64,000 nucleotides of DNA from Poriferisphaera corsica (lineage in GTDB: Bacteria > Planctomycetota > Phycisphaerae > Phycisphaerales > Phycisphaeraceae): the NCBI RefSeq assembly GCF_007747445.1, contig NZ_CP036425.1, positions 3,766,175-3,830,174 of the forward strand, written 5' to 3'. This document shows, piece after piece, positions 1 through 8,065 of the stretch; within the stretch, counting starts at the first letter, position 1, and every line of letters starts with the position of its first letter. Made by a program: the position numbers and the translations under genes. The notes beneath the pieces are model-generated. The model made no database searches, was not told the DNA's origin, and saw only the letters and a program-made list of their open reading frames with translations.

Positions 1-1
1 A

Positions 2-826
2 AAGCAGTTCCCATTGCCTCATCTGATTGGGACGAGGGATGAAAACAATTCGATGCTTCAACTTGGTGGGCGTGTATACGAATTGTTTGAGTACATTAAG
101 GGGTCGAGTTACGACGGGGAGTTGGAGACAACGAGTGAAGGCGGAAAGATTCTGGGGTTGTATCACCGGCTAACGAAAGATTTTAAGTCAGAGTATGAGC
201 CGGCTAAAGGGACGTACCATGATTCTGTGATGGTCAAGAAAACATTTGAATTGATTCCGCAGGCGATCAATAAGGTGAAGGGGGATCATGGGATCGGTCG
301 GATGAAGGAGTTGGAAGAACTGAGCGATGGGTTGGAAGAGGACTATCTAAGCGCGGGATTGAAGGGGAAATTGCTGGGTATGGACGATTGGCCAACACAG
401 GTGGTACATTCGGATTGGCATCCGGGTAATTTGTTATATCGGCGTGGGCGGGTTGTTGCGGTGATCGATTATGATGCGGCGCGCATACAGCAACGTGTGA
501 TGGATGTCGCGAATGGTGCGTTACAGTTTTCGATTTTGGGTGGCGGCGATCATCCGGAGAGATGGCCAGCGTATCTAGATGAATCACGGCTTAAACGGTT
601 TGTGAGAGGGTATGAAGGGGTGAGAGATTGCGTGTTATCGAAGGCAGAGGTGGAAGTAATGCCGTGGCTGATGATTGAAGCGTTGATTGCTGAGAGCGCG
701 ATCCCTGTGGCGGCGACTGGACAGTTTGCGAATATGGATGGTGCTGCGTTTTTAGAGATGGTTGGGCGAAAAGTAGATTGGCTAAAAGAGAATGCGGAAC
801 GGTTAGTTGGCCTACTCGTTGAATAG
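2..826 (+). CDS. APH-family phosphotransferase, 5' truncated by window edge
   Basis: This is the C-terminal part of an aminoglycoside-phosphotransferase/homoserine-kinase-II-like kinase. The reading frame is open to the window edge (it reads KQFPLPHLIG before the first candidate TTG at 14), so the true start lies upstream. The Brenner motif HSDWHPGNLL supplies the catalytic Asp and the metal-binding Asn, and VIDYDAA follows as the second Mg-binding Asp motif. The family phosphorylates small molecules with ATP in the cytoplasm, and the substrate cannot be read from the sequence. The C-terminal 80 residues are helical. The next gene is nearly 300 bases downstream, so this looks like the end of a transcription unit. 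Confidence 0.85.
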   Translation, partial: KQFPLPHLIGTRDENNSMLQLGGRVYELFEYIKGSSYDGELETTSEGGKILGLYHRLTKDFKSEYEPAKGTYHDSVMVKKTFELIPQAINKVKGDHGIGRMKELEELSDGLEEDYLSAGLKGKLLGMDDWPTQVVHSDWHPGNLLYRRGRVVAVIDYDAARIQQRVMDVANGALQFSILGGGDHPERWPAYLDESRLKRFVRGYEGVRDCVLSKAEVEVMPWLMIEALIAESAIPVAATGQFANMDGAAFLEMVGRKVDWLKENAERLVGLLVE

Positions 827-1110
827 ACGAAGTGTCATTGCATTGAAAGAATCTGAAGCAGCTCGTGCGATCATTGCTATTCATCACAAAGAATATCATA
901 TTGAATAAACAACATTGAGACTATCGCGATTTAATCGTTATAGCCGTTATGGTTTAACATACGTAATTCTGTTTGGATCGTGCAGTATGGGGAAGTGGGA
1001 TTAAATAATAAAAATAGCTAAAAAGATTTGCCTTTAAGGGTGTTATATTTTCTATTGATTACAGATCCAATTTGTTTTAACGAATCTAATTGAGCAGCTA
1101 TGGAGGCAGT
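827..1110. other. AT-rich intergenic region
   Basis: About 280 bases separate the kinase gene from the next small gene. The last 120 bases are strongly AT-rich (runs such as aataataaaaatag and gttatattttctattgatt) and probably hold the promoter of the small membrane protein gene. No convincing gene or hairpin terminator is visible. Confidence 0.4.
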
Positions 1111-1320
1111 ATGAATCCGATGATCAGGCTAATCACGGCAACTATTACGATTGTGTTTGTGCTTTACGTGAGTTTAGGGCATGAAGGCGGATTGATGATG
1201 AGTCACGTGCTGGCGATCGTTGGTCTATTAATGATCGGATTCGGTTTAACAAAGCATGCTCAGGAACAACATCGCGTGGTTGAAGTTAGGGCGAGCACGA
1301 ACGAACGTCCAAATAAATAA
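1111..1320 (+). CDS. small two-helix membrane protein, hypothetical
   Basis: A 69-residue protein with two predicted transmembrane helices (about residues 5-20 and 27-47) and a short charged C-terminal tail. I chose ATG 1111 over an upstream TTG at 1090 because GGAGG lies five bases before the ATG. No family was recognised. It is followed by a strong terminator, so it is probably a monocistronic unit. Function unknown. Confidence 0.6.
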   Translation: MNPMIRLITATITIVFVLYVSLGHEGGLMMSHVLAIVGLLMIGFGLTKHAQEQHRVVEVRASTNERPNK

Positions 1321-1387
1321 ACTGATAGATGGGAGTGTTGGTCTGAAATCTTGGTAAATAAACGAATCTATCTACCATCCAACGCTG

Positions 1388-1427
1388 GGACGGCTGATGT
1401 GCAAAGCACCAGCCGTCCGTTTTTTTA
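1388..1427 (+). terminator. Rho-independent terminator
   Basis: A nine-base-pair perfect stem (GGACGGCTG pairing with CAGCCGTCC) is followed by a run of seven or more T. It ends the small membrane protein transcript. Confidence 0.9.
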
Positions 1428-1460
1428 TGCGCTTTGTGGTGTGGTTCCGAATATTAAGAT

Positions 1461-2003
1461 ATGAGCACAAAACAAAGAGCAAGTTGGTTGGTTGTGGCAT
1501 TGATGGTTGCGAATTTGGGCGGATGCGTGCTTGGCCCGTTATTGGACTCGTCAGATAAACGACGATCTGAGGCAGCTCGAAGCATCAATGATCAGAATGT
1601 TAAAAGGGCGACTACGCTAAAAAATGCGTTTTTGCAATACCATCATGACATGGGGTTCTATGCACAGAGTTACATGGATTTCGAACGATATCTGCAAGAT
1701 TCGCGTGTCTATGAAGAAGTAACGATCAAGCGCAATAAGGATGACAGCTTTAAGATCACGTTTAAAGTAACGCGGAAGGATCGGACATACTCGGTGGTTC
1801 AATTTTTAGTTGAGACGCAGGAATCAAAGGCGGGCAAGGATATAACGTATGAACGTCCGATGCGAGATCTGGTACAGCAAAGAGTCTATGCATTAGATGG
1901 ACATCGCGCAGGCAGACTGAACGGTAAAAAAATCGAACGAAAAACGGATAAACATGGCGATGATGTGATCAAAGAGCGGAACCATGATGGATATGTCGAA
2001 TAA
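1461..2003 (+). CDS. hypothetical lipoprotein
   Basis: A 180-residue protein with a lipoprotein signal peptide: a basic N-terminus (TKQR), a hydrophobic stretch, then the lipobox LGGC with Cys at about residue 22. The mature part is hydrophilic and rich in Lys, Arg and Asp, with no recognised domain. The segment around residues 85-115 (KITFKVTRKDRTYSVVQF) suggests a small beta sheet. It is probably anchored in a membrane and faces the periplasm. It starts just after the preceding terminator and ends in a shared bidirectional terminator, so it is likely monocistronic. Function unknown. Confidence 0.75.
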   Translation: MSTKQRASWLVVALMVANLGGCVLGPLLDSSDKRRSEAARSINDQNVKRATTLKNAFLQYHHDMGFYAQSYMDFERYLQDSRVYEEVTIKRNKDDSFKITFKVTRKDRTYSVVQFLVETQESKAGKDITYERPMRDLVQQRVYALDGHRAGRLNGKKIERKTDKHGDDVIKERNHDGYVE

Positions 2004-2024
2004 GGCATCTAACTCATTAATAGT

Positions 2025-2056
2025 AAAAGGCACGCAATTAGAGGCGTGCCTTTTTT
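2025..2056. terminator. bidirectional terminator between convergent genes
   Basis: AAGGCACGC pairs with GCGTGCCTT around an eight-base loop. A T run follows on the plus strand, and an A run precedes the stem so that it also works on the minus strand. It lies between the lipoprotein gene and the convergent msrP gene. Confidence 0.9.
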
Positions 2057-2072
2057 ATATGTTTCTATGTGC

Positions 2073-3107
2073 TTATGATTTCTTGTAGAGCTTGGCAACG
2101 TAATCGCCGTATCCGCCATACAAAAGTGTTTGTCGACGTTTGCCGTCATCGATAAGGACTTCGGAGGCTTGAGACCAGCGGGGATGGGGAACAGCAGGAT
2201 TGATGTTTGAGAGCCAAGAGTATTCATCTGGAACTTCTGCGTGCCAAAAAGTTTCAGGACGTTCTTTAAGAAGTTCTATTTTTACAGGGCATTTCGGGCC
2301 TTTGTAGCCATATTTCCAAGGGATGATCATGCGGAAGGGGGAGCCGTTTTGGCGTGGGATGGGTTGGTCGTAGATGCCTGTGACGAGTAGCGGAAGTGGG
2401 TTCATAGCTTCGTCGATTCGCCAAGCTTCGAAATAGGGCCATTTATACCAAGGCATGCTGACCTGGCCAGGCATTTGTTTGGGACGCTCGACGCATGTAA
2501 ATTTGACGTACTTTGCATTAGAGGTAGGTTCGACGGATTCGAGAACTTTATGGAATGGGACACCGGTCCAAGGGACATCCATCGCCCAAGCTTCGACACA
2601 TCGGAAACGGTAGTTGCGTTGTTCAAGTGGGAAGTTGTAGATATCGTCGATGGAAAGTGTTCTGGGTTTGTGGCATTCGCCGGTGATTTCGATTGACCAT
2701 GGATCTGGATCGAAGTCTTGGGCTAGCTTCCAGACATCGGTTTTTGTGGTCGTGAATTCGTAGTAATTATTGTAGGCGAGTGCATCGAGTTTAGGGGTAA
2801 GCCGCTTCACGTTGCCGGGCATTTGGATAAAATCGGGGTTGCGTTTAGCGGGATATTTGGAGAGAACGAAATCGGAATTGAGCCCGGGTCGTTCAATGGT
2901 GGGGATGTCGGCTTTGGTGTAACGCGCGCGGCCCATTTGAGCTTGAGCTCGGGTTGGGAACGCAAAGGGTGATGTGGCGGCAAGGGCAATGGAGCCGAGG
3001 CCGAGGGCTTTAATGAAAGCACGGCGATTGAAAAAAACATCGGGAGGTGTGGGGTCGAGCTTGGGGAGTTGATTCCAAATGAAGTTGTTGTTCTTAATGT
3101 TTGCCAT
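2073..3107 (-). CDS. msrP: protein-methionine-sulfoxide reductase catalytic subunit MsrP
   Basis: A molybdopterin oxidoreductase of the YedY/MsrP family (344 aa), which reduces methionine sulfoxide in oxidised envelope proteins. It has a Tat signal (NRRAFIKALG at about residues 27-36), a hydrophobic stretch and an AQA processing site near residue 56. The Mo-ligating Cys is Cys170 in RFRCVEAWAMDVPWTG. The family motif GIYDQPIPRQNGSPFR follows further on. I chose the ATG at 3107 because GGAG lies six bases upstream; an in-frame ATG 18 bases earlier has no such site. The usual haem membrane partner MsrQ is not in the window, so the electron donor is unclear. Confidence 0.93.
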   Translation of the reverse strand: MANIKNNNFIWNQLPKLDPTPPDVFFNRRAFIKALGLGSIALAATSPFAFPTRAQAQMGRARYTKADIPTIERPGLNSDFVLSKYPAKRNPDFIQMPGNVKRLTPKLDALAYNNYYEFTTTKTDVWKLAQDFDPDPWSIEITGECHKPRTLSIDDIYNFPLEQRNYRFRCVEAWAMDVPWTGVPFHKVLESVEPTSNAKYVKFTCVERPKQMPGQVSMPWYKWPYFEAWRIDEAMNPLPLLVTGIYDQPIPRQNGSPFRMIIPWKYGYKGPKCPVKIELLKERPETFWHAEVPDEYSWLSNINPAVPHPRWSQASEVLIDDGKRRQTLLYGGYGDYVAKLYKKS

Positions 3108-3293
3108 GTAGGGCTCCATTGGCATGGCGGGGCTAGTCCTTTAGCGCAGTTACAACGAAAAGGCAACGTTGCACCTTATAAACATCTGTGATCGGTCCAG
3201 AATTATCTATAAACATTTACGGCAATGATCGGGGATGAATACCCGTAGGCGAAACTATAGTGATTGGCTTGCAAGAAAATCCACAGCGGATGA

Positions 3294-4832
3294 TTAGGCA
3301 TTTATTAAGTTTGCGATGTGTTGATATTCAGAGGCGAGAGCATGATACAAACGTTGATATTGTGCGTGCTGTTTTTTATAGAATGCAATGAGTTTGCGAT
3401 TAGGTTTGAGTTTCTTAGATTGTTCGATCGCGGTTTTACAGGCAGCGTGAATGTCGGGGTGCAGACCGATGCCGACGGCTGCGAGGAGGGCGGCGCCGTA
3501 GGCGGGACCTTCATCTGTGTTAACGGTTGCGACAGGTGAGTTGTATATATCGGCTTGAAGTTGTCGCCAAAATGGATCGCGTGCGCCGCCGCCGGTCAGG
3601 CGGATCGTTTTTGTGGGGATTTGCATATTGCGAAGGATTTGTAGGATGTCATTCATGCCGAAGGTGACGCCTTCGACGAGAGCGCGTGTCAGGTGAGGAT
3701 GGGTGTGGCGGATGGTTAGGCCGATCCATGCTGCTTTGGCGAGTGGATCGGGATGAGGGCAACGTTCGCCGGTAAGGTATGGGAGGAAGTAAAGACCTTC
3801 GGCGCCGGGGGGCGTTTGTGAGGCTTGCTGGAGCAGAAGTGTGTAGGGATCTTGTTTCTGTTTTTTGGCTTGCTTGATTGTGTCCTCGGCGAGGTTATTG
3901 TGGAACCATTGAAGGCATGCACCGGCAGATAGTTCGCAGCCGAAGACGCACCATTTATCAGCGACGGCAGAGCACATTGTGTGGACACGGCCATCGGGAT
4001 CGAGAGTGGGGGTGTCGGCATGCGCGAACATAACGCCTGAGGTGCCGATGGATGCGGTAAGGATGCCGGGTGAAGTGACGCCATTACCGATAGCGGCGGC
4101 GGCATTGTCACCAGCGCCGGCAACAACGGGGATACCGGGAAGTAGGCCGAGCGACTTAGCGCCGGAAGTTGAGAGTTCGGCAGTGACTTCATGAGATTCG
4201 TATGTTGGGGGAAGGAGGGATGAGTCGATTTGCAGCTTACGAAGCACAGTTGGATTGTATTTGCGTTTAGCGATGTCGAGAAGGAGGTAGCCGGAGGCAT
4301 CAGCGACGTCGGTGGCGAACGTGCTGGTCATGCGGAAACGGATGTAGTCCTTTGGAAGAAGGATTTGAGTGGTGCGATCATAAAGGCGAGGTTGATGGTT
4401 GCGAAGCCAAAGAATTTTAGGGGCTGTGAAACCGGTGAGCGCGGGGTTGCCAACGGCTTTTATGAGCTTTTTACGTGAACCCATGAGAGATTCGATCTCG
4501 GCGCATTCAGCGGCGGTGCGTTGATCGTTCCATAAGATGGCGGGGCGGAGAGGTGTGTGATTTTTTGAAAGAAAGACCGAGCCGTGCATCTGTCCCGATA
4601 GACCTATTGCCTGAATAGATGACTTGGGGATTGCGGCTTTACGAAAAACGGCACGGGTCGCTTTACAGGTGGCGGCCCACCATTGATCCGGGTCTTGCTC
4701 AGAGTAGCCGGGTTTGGGGGATTGAAGGGTATGGGGTGCGGTTGCGGTTGCTAGAACTTTGCCGGTGGGAGTGCAGATGAGTGTTTTGGTGCCTGAAGTT
4801 CCGATGTCGATGCCGAGGAGATGCTGTTCCAT
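3294..4832 (-). CDS. xylB: xylulokinase
   Basis: A FGGY-family sugar kinase of 512 aa, close to the usual xylulokinase length. It phosphorylates D-xylulose to xylulose 5-phosphate for the pentose phosphate pathway. The N-terminal phosphate loop is LGIDIGTSGTKT; GLSGQMHGSVFL and WNDQRT form the sugar-binding region, and RLTGGGARDPFWRQ plus GPAYGAALLA are typical of the second domain. The ATG at 4832 gives the normal FGGY N-terminus, whereas the longer open frame adds 51 residues of unlikely low-complexity sequence. No xylose isomerase or transporter is adjacent. The ribulose-phosphate epimerase gene at 34468 could act on its product downstream. Confidence 0.93.
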   Translation of the reverse strand: MEQHLLGIDIGTSGTKTLICTPTGKVLATATAPHTLQSPKPGYSEQDPDQWWAATCKATRAVFRKAAIPKSSIQAIGLSGQMHGSVFLSKNHTPLRPAILWNDQRTAAECAEIESLMGSRKKLIKAVGNPALTGFTAPKILWLRNHQPRLYDRTTQILLPKDYIRFRMTSTFATDVADASGYLLLDIAKRKYNPTVLRKLQIDSSLLPPTYESHEVTAELSTSGAKSLGLLPGIPVVAGAGDNAAAAIGNGVTSPGILTASIGTSGVMFAHADTPTLDPDGRVHTMCSAVADKWCVFGCELSAGACLQWFHNNLAEDTIKQAKKQKQDPYTLLLQQASQTPPGAEGLYFLPYLTGERCPHPDPLAKAAWIGLTIRHTHPHLTRALVEGVTFGMNDILQILRNMQIPTKTIRLTGGGARDPFWRQLQADIYNSPVATVNTDEGPAYGAALLAAVGIGLHPDIHAACKTAIEQSKKLKPNRKLIAFYKKQHAQYQRLYHALASEYQHIANLINA

Positions 4833-4962
4833 AGAAGTATTATGCGAAATGTTTTGGGGGATGGAAGGCAAAGTTACGATAGCGGGTAAATGGGGTGATG
4901 AAAGATTGCGTGTGTGGATATAAAATTGTGGTTGTACATGGTGCGAGAAAAAGGAGAAAACC

Positions 4963-5493
4963 ATGCCGGTGTTAAAAGGACGCAAAATCGCGATGTTTGT
5001 AGGAGATGATTATGAGGACTTGGAATTGCAGTATCCGAAATATCGGATGCGTGAAGTGGGCGCAGAGGTGATAATTGCGGGAATTGAAGCGGGTGAGAAA
5101 TATGTTGGGAAATATGGATATCCGCAGGTGTCGGATGTTGCGGTGCGGGTGCTACGGGCAGAAGATTTCGATGGGTTAATTGTTCCGGGTGGGTGGATGC
5201 CTGATAAGCTCAGACGGTTTGACGAGGTATTGACGTTTACGAAGGGATTTGAGGAGCAAGAGAAAATGATTGCGTCGATCTGTCATGGGGCGTGGATTAA
5301 TATCAGCGCAGATGTGGTGAAGGGGTATCAGTACACGAGTACACCGGGAATTAAGGATGACATGATCAATGCGGGTGCAGTATGGGAAGATAGCGAAGTG
5401 GTCGTGGATCGGCATCATATTTCATCGAGAAGGCCGGATGATCTGCCTGCATTTTGCCGGGCGATGATTGATTACATGGTCAAACAGCGGTGA
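4963..5493 (+). CDS. DJ-1/PfpI family protein
   Basis: A 176-residue class I glutamine-amidotransferase-like protein of the PfpI/YhbO type. The nucleophile elbow is ASICHGAW with Cys107 and His108, and an acidic cluster at residues 18-21 (EDLE) supplies the usual partner Glu. PGGWMPD forms the oxyanion-side loop. Relatives act as glyoxalase/deglycase-like stress proteins or intracellular proteases, and the exact activity cannot be deduced. Start ATG 4963 follows AAGGAG at good spacing. It diverges from xylB across 130 bases, and no transcriptional link is implied. Confidence 0.88.
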   Translation: MPVLKGRKIAMFVGDDYEDLELQYPKYRMREVGAEVIIAGIEAGEKYVGKYGYPQVSDVAVRVLRAEDFDGLIVPGGWMPDKLRRFDEVLTFTKGFEEQEKMIASICHGAWINISADVVKGYQYTSTPGIKDDMINAGAVWEDSEVVVDRHHISSRRPDDLPAFCRAMIDYMVKQR

Positions 5494-5550
5494 GAATTTT
5501 GAGGGAGAGAGATGAGGGGGGATATGAGTTGAAGGCAATTGGTGCTTTTA

Positions 5551-5582
5551 TAGAAAAATAACCCGTCACCGGCGGTGACGGG
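5551..5582 (-). terminator. hairpin terminator for the SGNH hydrolase gene
   Basis: A perfect nine-base-pair stem CCCGTCACC/GGTGACGGG with a three-base loop. On the minus strand it is followed by TTATTTTTC. The plus-strand side has no T run, so it mainly serves the minus-strand gene. Confidence 0.75.
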
Positions 5583-5618
5583 CTTGACTGCGCTTTATTG
5601 TTTCTGCCTATTTAACGA

Positions 5619-6308
5619 TTAGCTAGTGGGTTGAGATTCGGGTTGCATGGCATGGGTCTGTGCAAATTGGCTAGTTGCGGATTGTGGTTCGAGGATGCCG
5701 AGTTCGGAGAAGATAAGGTGCGTAAAGGCGGCGTGGCCGAAAGCGTTGGGATGGAATGGGTCAGACATGCGGTTGATGTGTGCGTAGGGCGATGCGGATT
5801 GCCAGAGTTTGGCATGGTCGATGATTGGTAAGTTGTGTTTTTGGGCAGCATCACGGATGGCTTGCATGTAATCGTTAAAGGAGTTTTCGCGATCAAGGTT
5901 GAATCCGCCGGGGAGGACGGGGCATGTGGTTTGGAGGATGGTGTCGGTACCGAGTTTGGTGTTCATATCAATGAGGGTATCGAGGTTTTCGGCGAATTGT
6001 GGGAGTGGGACGTTGAGTTCATTTTGAGCGCAATCGTTCATGCCAATCATGAGGAAAATGACATCGGGGATGCGTTTGGTGACACGATGATCGTATTCAG
6101 CGATAAGGTTTTTTGTTGTTTGGCCGGAAATTGCGGTGTTGAGAACGATATCGTGTATGCGCGCCATTTCGCCGCGAATGCGTTCGTGAAAATGATCAAC
6201 GTAATTGCGTTGTGTGTTTGTATGACAGAGGCCGTGGGTGATGGAGTCGCCGTAGAAGAGCCATGTGATGGGTTGCTCGGATTGAAGGCGGGCTTTGATA
6301 CGTTGCAT
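5619..6308 (-). CDS. SGNH/GDSL-type hydrolase
   Basis: A 229-residue serine esterase/lipase-fold protein. Block I is FYGDSITHG (nucleophile Ser22), the block III Asn lies in IGMNDCAQNE, and the block V Asp/His pair is in DPFHPNAFGH. There is no signal peptide, so it is probably cytoplasmic. Family members deacylate carbohydrates, lipids or polysaccharides, and the substrate is unknown. AAGGA sits six bases before the ATG. About 200 bases separate it from the HAD gene; that gap holds an eight-base inverted repeat (6419-6426 with 6455-6462) without a T run. Confidence 0.88.
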   Translation of the reverse strand: MQRIKARLQSEQPITWLFYGDSITHGLCHTNTQRNYVDHFHERIRGEMARIHDIVLNTAISGQTTKNLIAEYDHRVTKRIPDVIFLMIGMNDCAQNELNVPLPQFAENLDTLIDMNTKLGTDTILQTTCPVLPGGFNLDRENSFNDYMQAIRDAAQKHNLPIIDHAKLWQSASPYAHINRMSDPFHPNAFGHAAFTHLIFSELGILEPQSATSQFAQTHAMQPESQPTS

Positions 6309-6508
6309 GTTGCGTCCTTGATTGATGATGGTTGCTAATACAGGGAACGAATGTGTGAGAATGCAGGCGTATTATAGGGGCATTTAAAGCGTCTTACTTA
6401 AATACCTACAGTGTTGACCAGCAGGTCGTTACGCGACAAATGCTTCTGATGTGAACCTGCTGTTGTTTGAGACATTGGCTTACTCTGCAAGTCATGACGC
6501 AAAATGCT

Positions 6509-7225
6509 CTAGATGAGGTCAGCGAGTGAGTGGATGATGAGATCGGGGATGATGTCGGACTCGGCGGGCAGGCCTTGGCGGCGCCAGTCGAGCCAAACGC
6601 CTTTGATGCCGAGTTGCTGAGGGGCGGCCACTTCCCAAGCGAGGCTATCGCCAATCATCCAGGCTTGGTCGGGGGTAACATCGAGTTCACTGAGTACGCG
6701 GTGGAAAAGTTTGGGTTCGGGCTTGCCGATGCCAATCTCACCTTCGATGTAGATTTTGTCGAAGTATTGTTCGAGCTCGAAATGAATAACTTTGGCACGT
6801 TGGGTGGCGGCCATGCCGTTGGTGAGGAGTGCGGTTTTGATGTTGCGATTTTTGAATTCGGCGAGTGCTGTCATCGCGCCGTCAAGTGGCTGCATGACGG
6901 GAATACGGTTGGCGGTGAAATCTTTTTGGAGTTGCTCGGCAAGGGTAGGAATATCATTGGGATATTCCATACGAACGAGCGTTTCGGTGATCATGTCAGC
7001 GCGAGCTTGCTCGAGATTGAGACGGCCGATGAGTGAACGCTGTGGATCTGACCAGAACCAATCGCGTACATCATCCATGTGTTGCGTAAAATGAGTGGGA
7101 TCGATGGGGATGCCGGCATCTCGGGCTCGCTGAGCAGTGTTGAGCCAATTACGATCGGCGGATGGCGTGGTATCGAGGATGGTATCATCGAGGTCGATGA
7201 GCAGAGCTGGAGGTAGCGTGATCAT
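6509..7225 (-). CDS. HAD-superfamily hydrolase (YjjG-like nucleotidase/phosphatase)
   Basis: A 238-residue phosphatase with all four HAD motifs: motif I LIDLDDTILDT (Asp11 and Asp13), motif II LLTNG, motif III Lys in GIGKPEPKLF, and motif IV MIGDSLAWEV. The alpha-helical cap between motifs I and II resembles YjjG-type pyrimidine 5'-nucleotidases, which remove phosphate from nucleoside monophosphates. Specificity is not certain. The ATG at 7225 places motif I at the usual N-terminal distance; the open frame extends 26 codons further into low-complexity sequence. It lies 75 bases downstream of ruvC on the same strand, so the two may be cotranscribed. Confidence 0.85.
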   Translation of the reverse strand: MITLPPALLIDLDDTILDTTPSADRNWLNTAQRARDAGIPIDPTHFTQHMDDVRDWFWSDPQRSLIGRLNLEQARADMITETLVRMEYPNDIPTLAEQLQKDFTANRIPVMQPLDGAMTALAEFKNRNIKTALLTNGMAATQRAKVIHFELEQYFDKIYIEGEIGIGKPEPKLFHRVLSELDVTPDQAWMIGDSLAWEVAAPQQLGIKGVWLDWRRQGLPAESDIIPDLIIHSLADLI

Positions 7226-7299
7226 GAAAGTAGGGTATATCGAAGATGGAAGTGAGTCTATTGGATGGGAAAGAAGGGATGGAAAATATGGGGGAGATA

Positions 7300-7875
7300 T
7301 CAACGAGAAGAAGTGACTTGATCAAAAGCGATGCGGCGGGCATGGGTGAGGGCAATGGCGATGGCGTCGGCGACATCGGGCGGTTCGGGGAGATTTGGGA
7401 GATTGCACTGGGACTGGACGGCGAGTTGCATTTGTGATTTGGAGGCGTGGCCGTAACCGGTGACGGATTTTTTCACTTCGTTGGCGGCGAGATGGAAAAT
7501 TTCCAAGCTGTGCTGCTTTGCGGCGAGGAGGATTGTGCCTCGAGCATGACCCATGATGATGGCGGTGTTGGGATGTTTGTAGTGTGCGAAGAGCTTTTCG
7601 ATAGCGAGTTGATGGGGATTAAGTTCGGTGATCAAAGCGGTGAGATCGGTGTGGAGAGCAAGCAGGCGGGATTCGATGGATTTCTTGGAGGAAAACTTGA
7701 ACACGCCGGCCTCAACAAGGGTGGGTTCGATTTCATTAGGCTGAAGATCGACGATGCCGTAGCCTGTGATCTGAAGGCCGGGGTCGATGCCAAGGATACG
7801 GAGAGGGCGATCGGGGTTGCGGGGATGATCAGCGAGGTCATCGGGGGTATGAGGATGGGCGTTGAGATCTGGCAT
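7300..7875 (-). CDS. ruvC: crossover junction endodeoxyribonuclease RuvC
   Basis: A Holliday-junction resolvase of 191 aa. The four acidic active-site residues are visible: Asp31 in LGIDPGLQITGYG, Glu93 in AIEKLF, and Asp167/Asp170 in PPDVADAIAIA. It cuts four-way junctions symmetrically with RuvA and RuvB, neither of which is in the window. About 25 non-conserved residues precede the core; no better start is available in frame. No clear Shine-Dalgarno site precedes the ATG. Confidence 0.95.
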   Translation of the reverse strand: MPDLNAHPHTPDDLADHPRNPDRPLRILGIDPGLQITGYGIVDLQPNEIEPTLVEAGVFKFSSKKSIESRLLALHTDLTALITELNPHQLAIEKLFAHYKHPNTAIIMGHARGTILLAAKQHSLEIFHLAANEVKKSVTGYGHASKSQMQLAVQSQCNLPNLPEPPDVADAIAIALTHARRIAFDQVTSSR

Positions 7876-8065
7876 AGGCTTAAGGATACCTGAGACGTGT
7901 TGAAAAGGTAAGTTTGCGAGCAGAGAAGGCGAAATATGCTTAAAATAAGTCGTTGGCGCAGATGCTTGTCATGGGCTTAGTGCGCGATTATGTTGATATA
8001 GTAAGCAGAGATCAGCGTCATTGGATGACACTGGTACTCAAGAAATTGCCACGGAGGGCCGCAGG

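Noticed and set aside
6419-6462. Inverted repeat CAGCAGGT/ACCTGCTG between the SGNH and HAD genes
   Set aside because: Eight-base arms with a 28-base loop and no T tract; too weak for a terminator call. It may be an operator.
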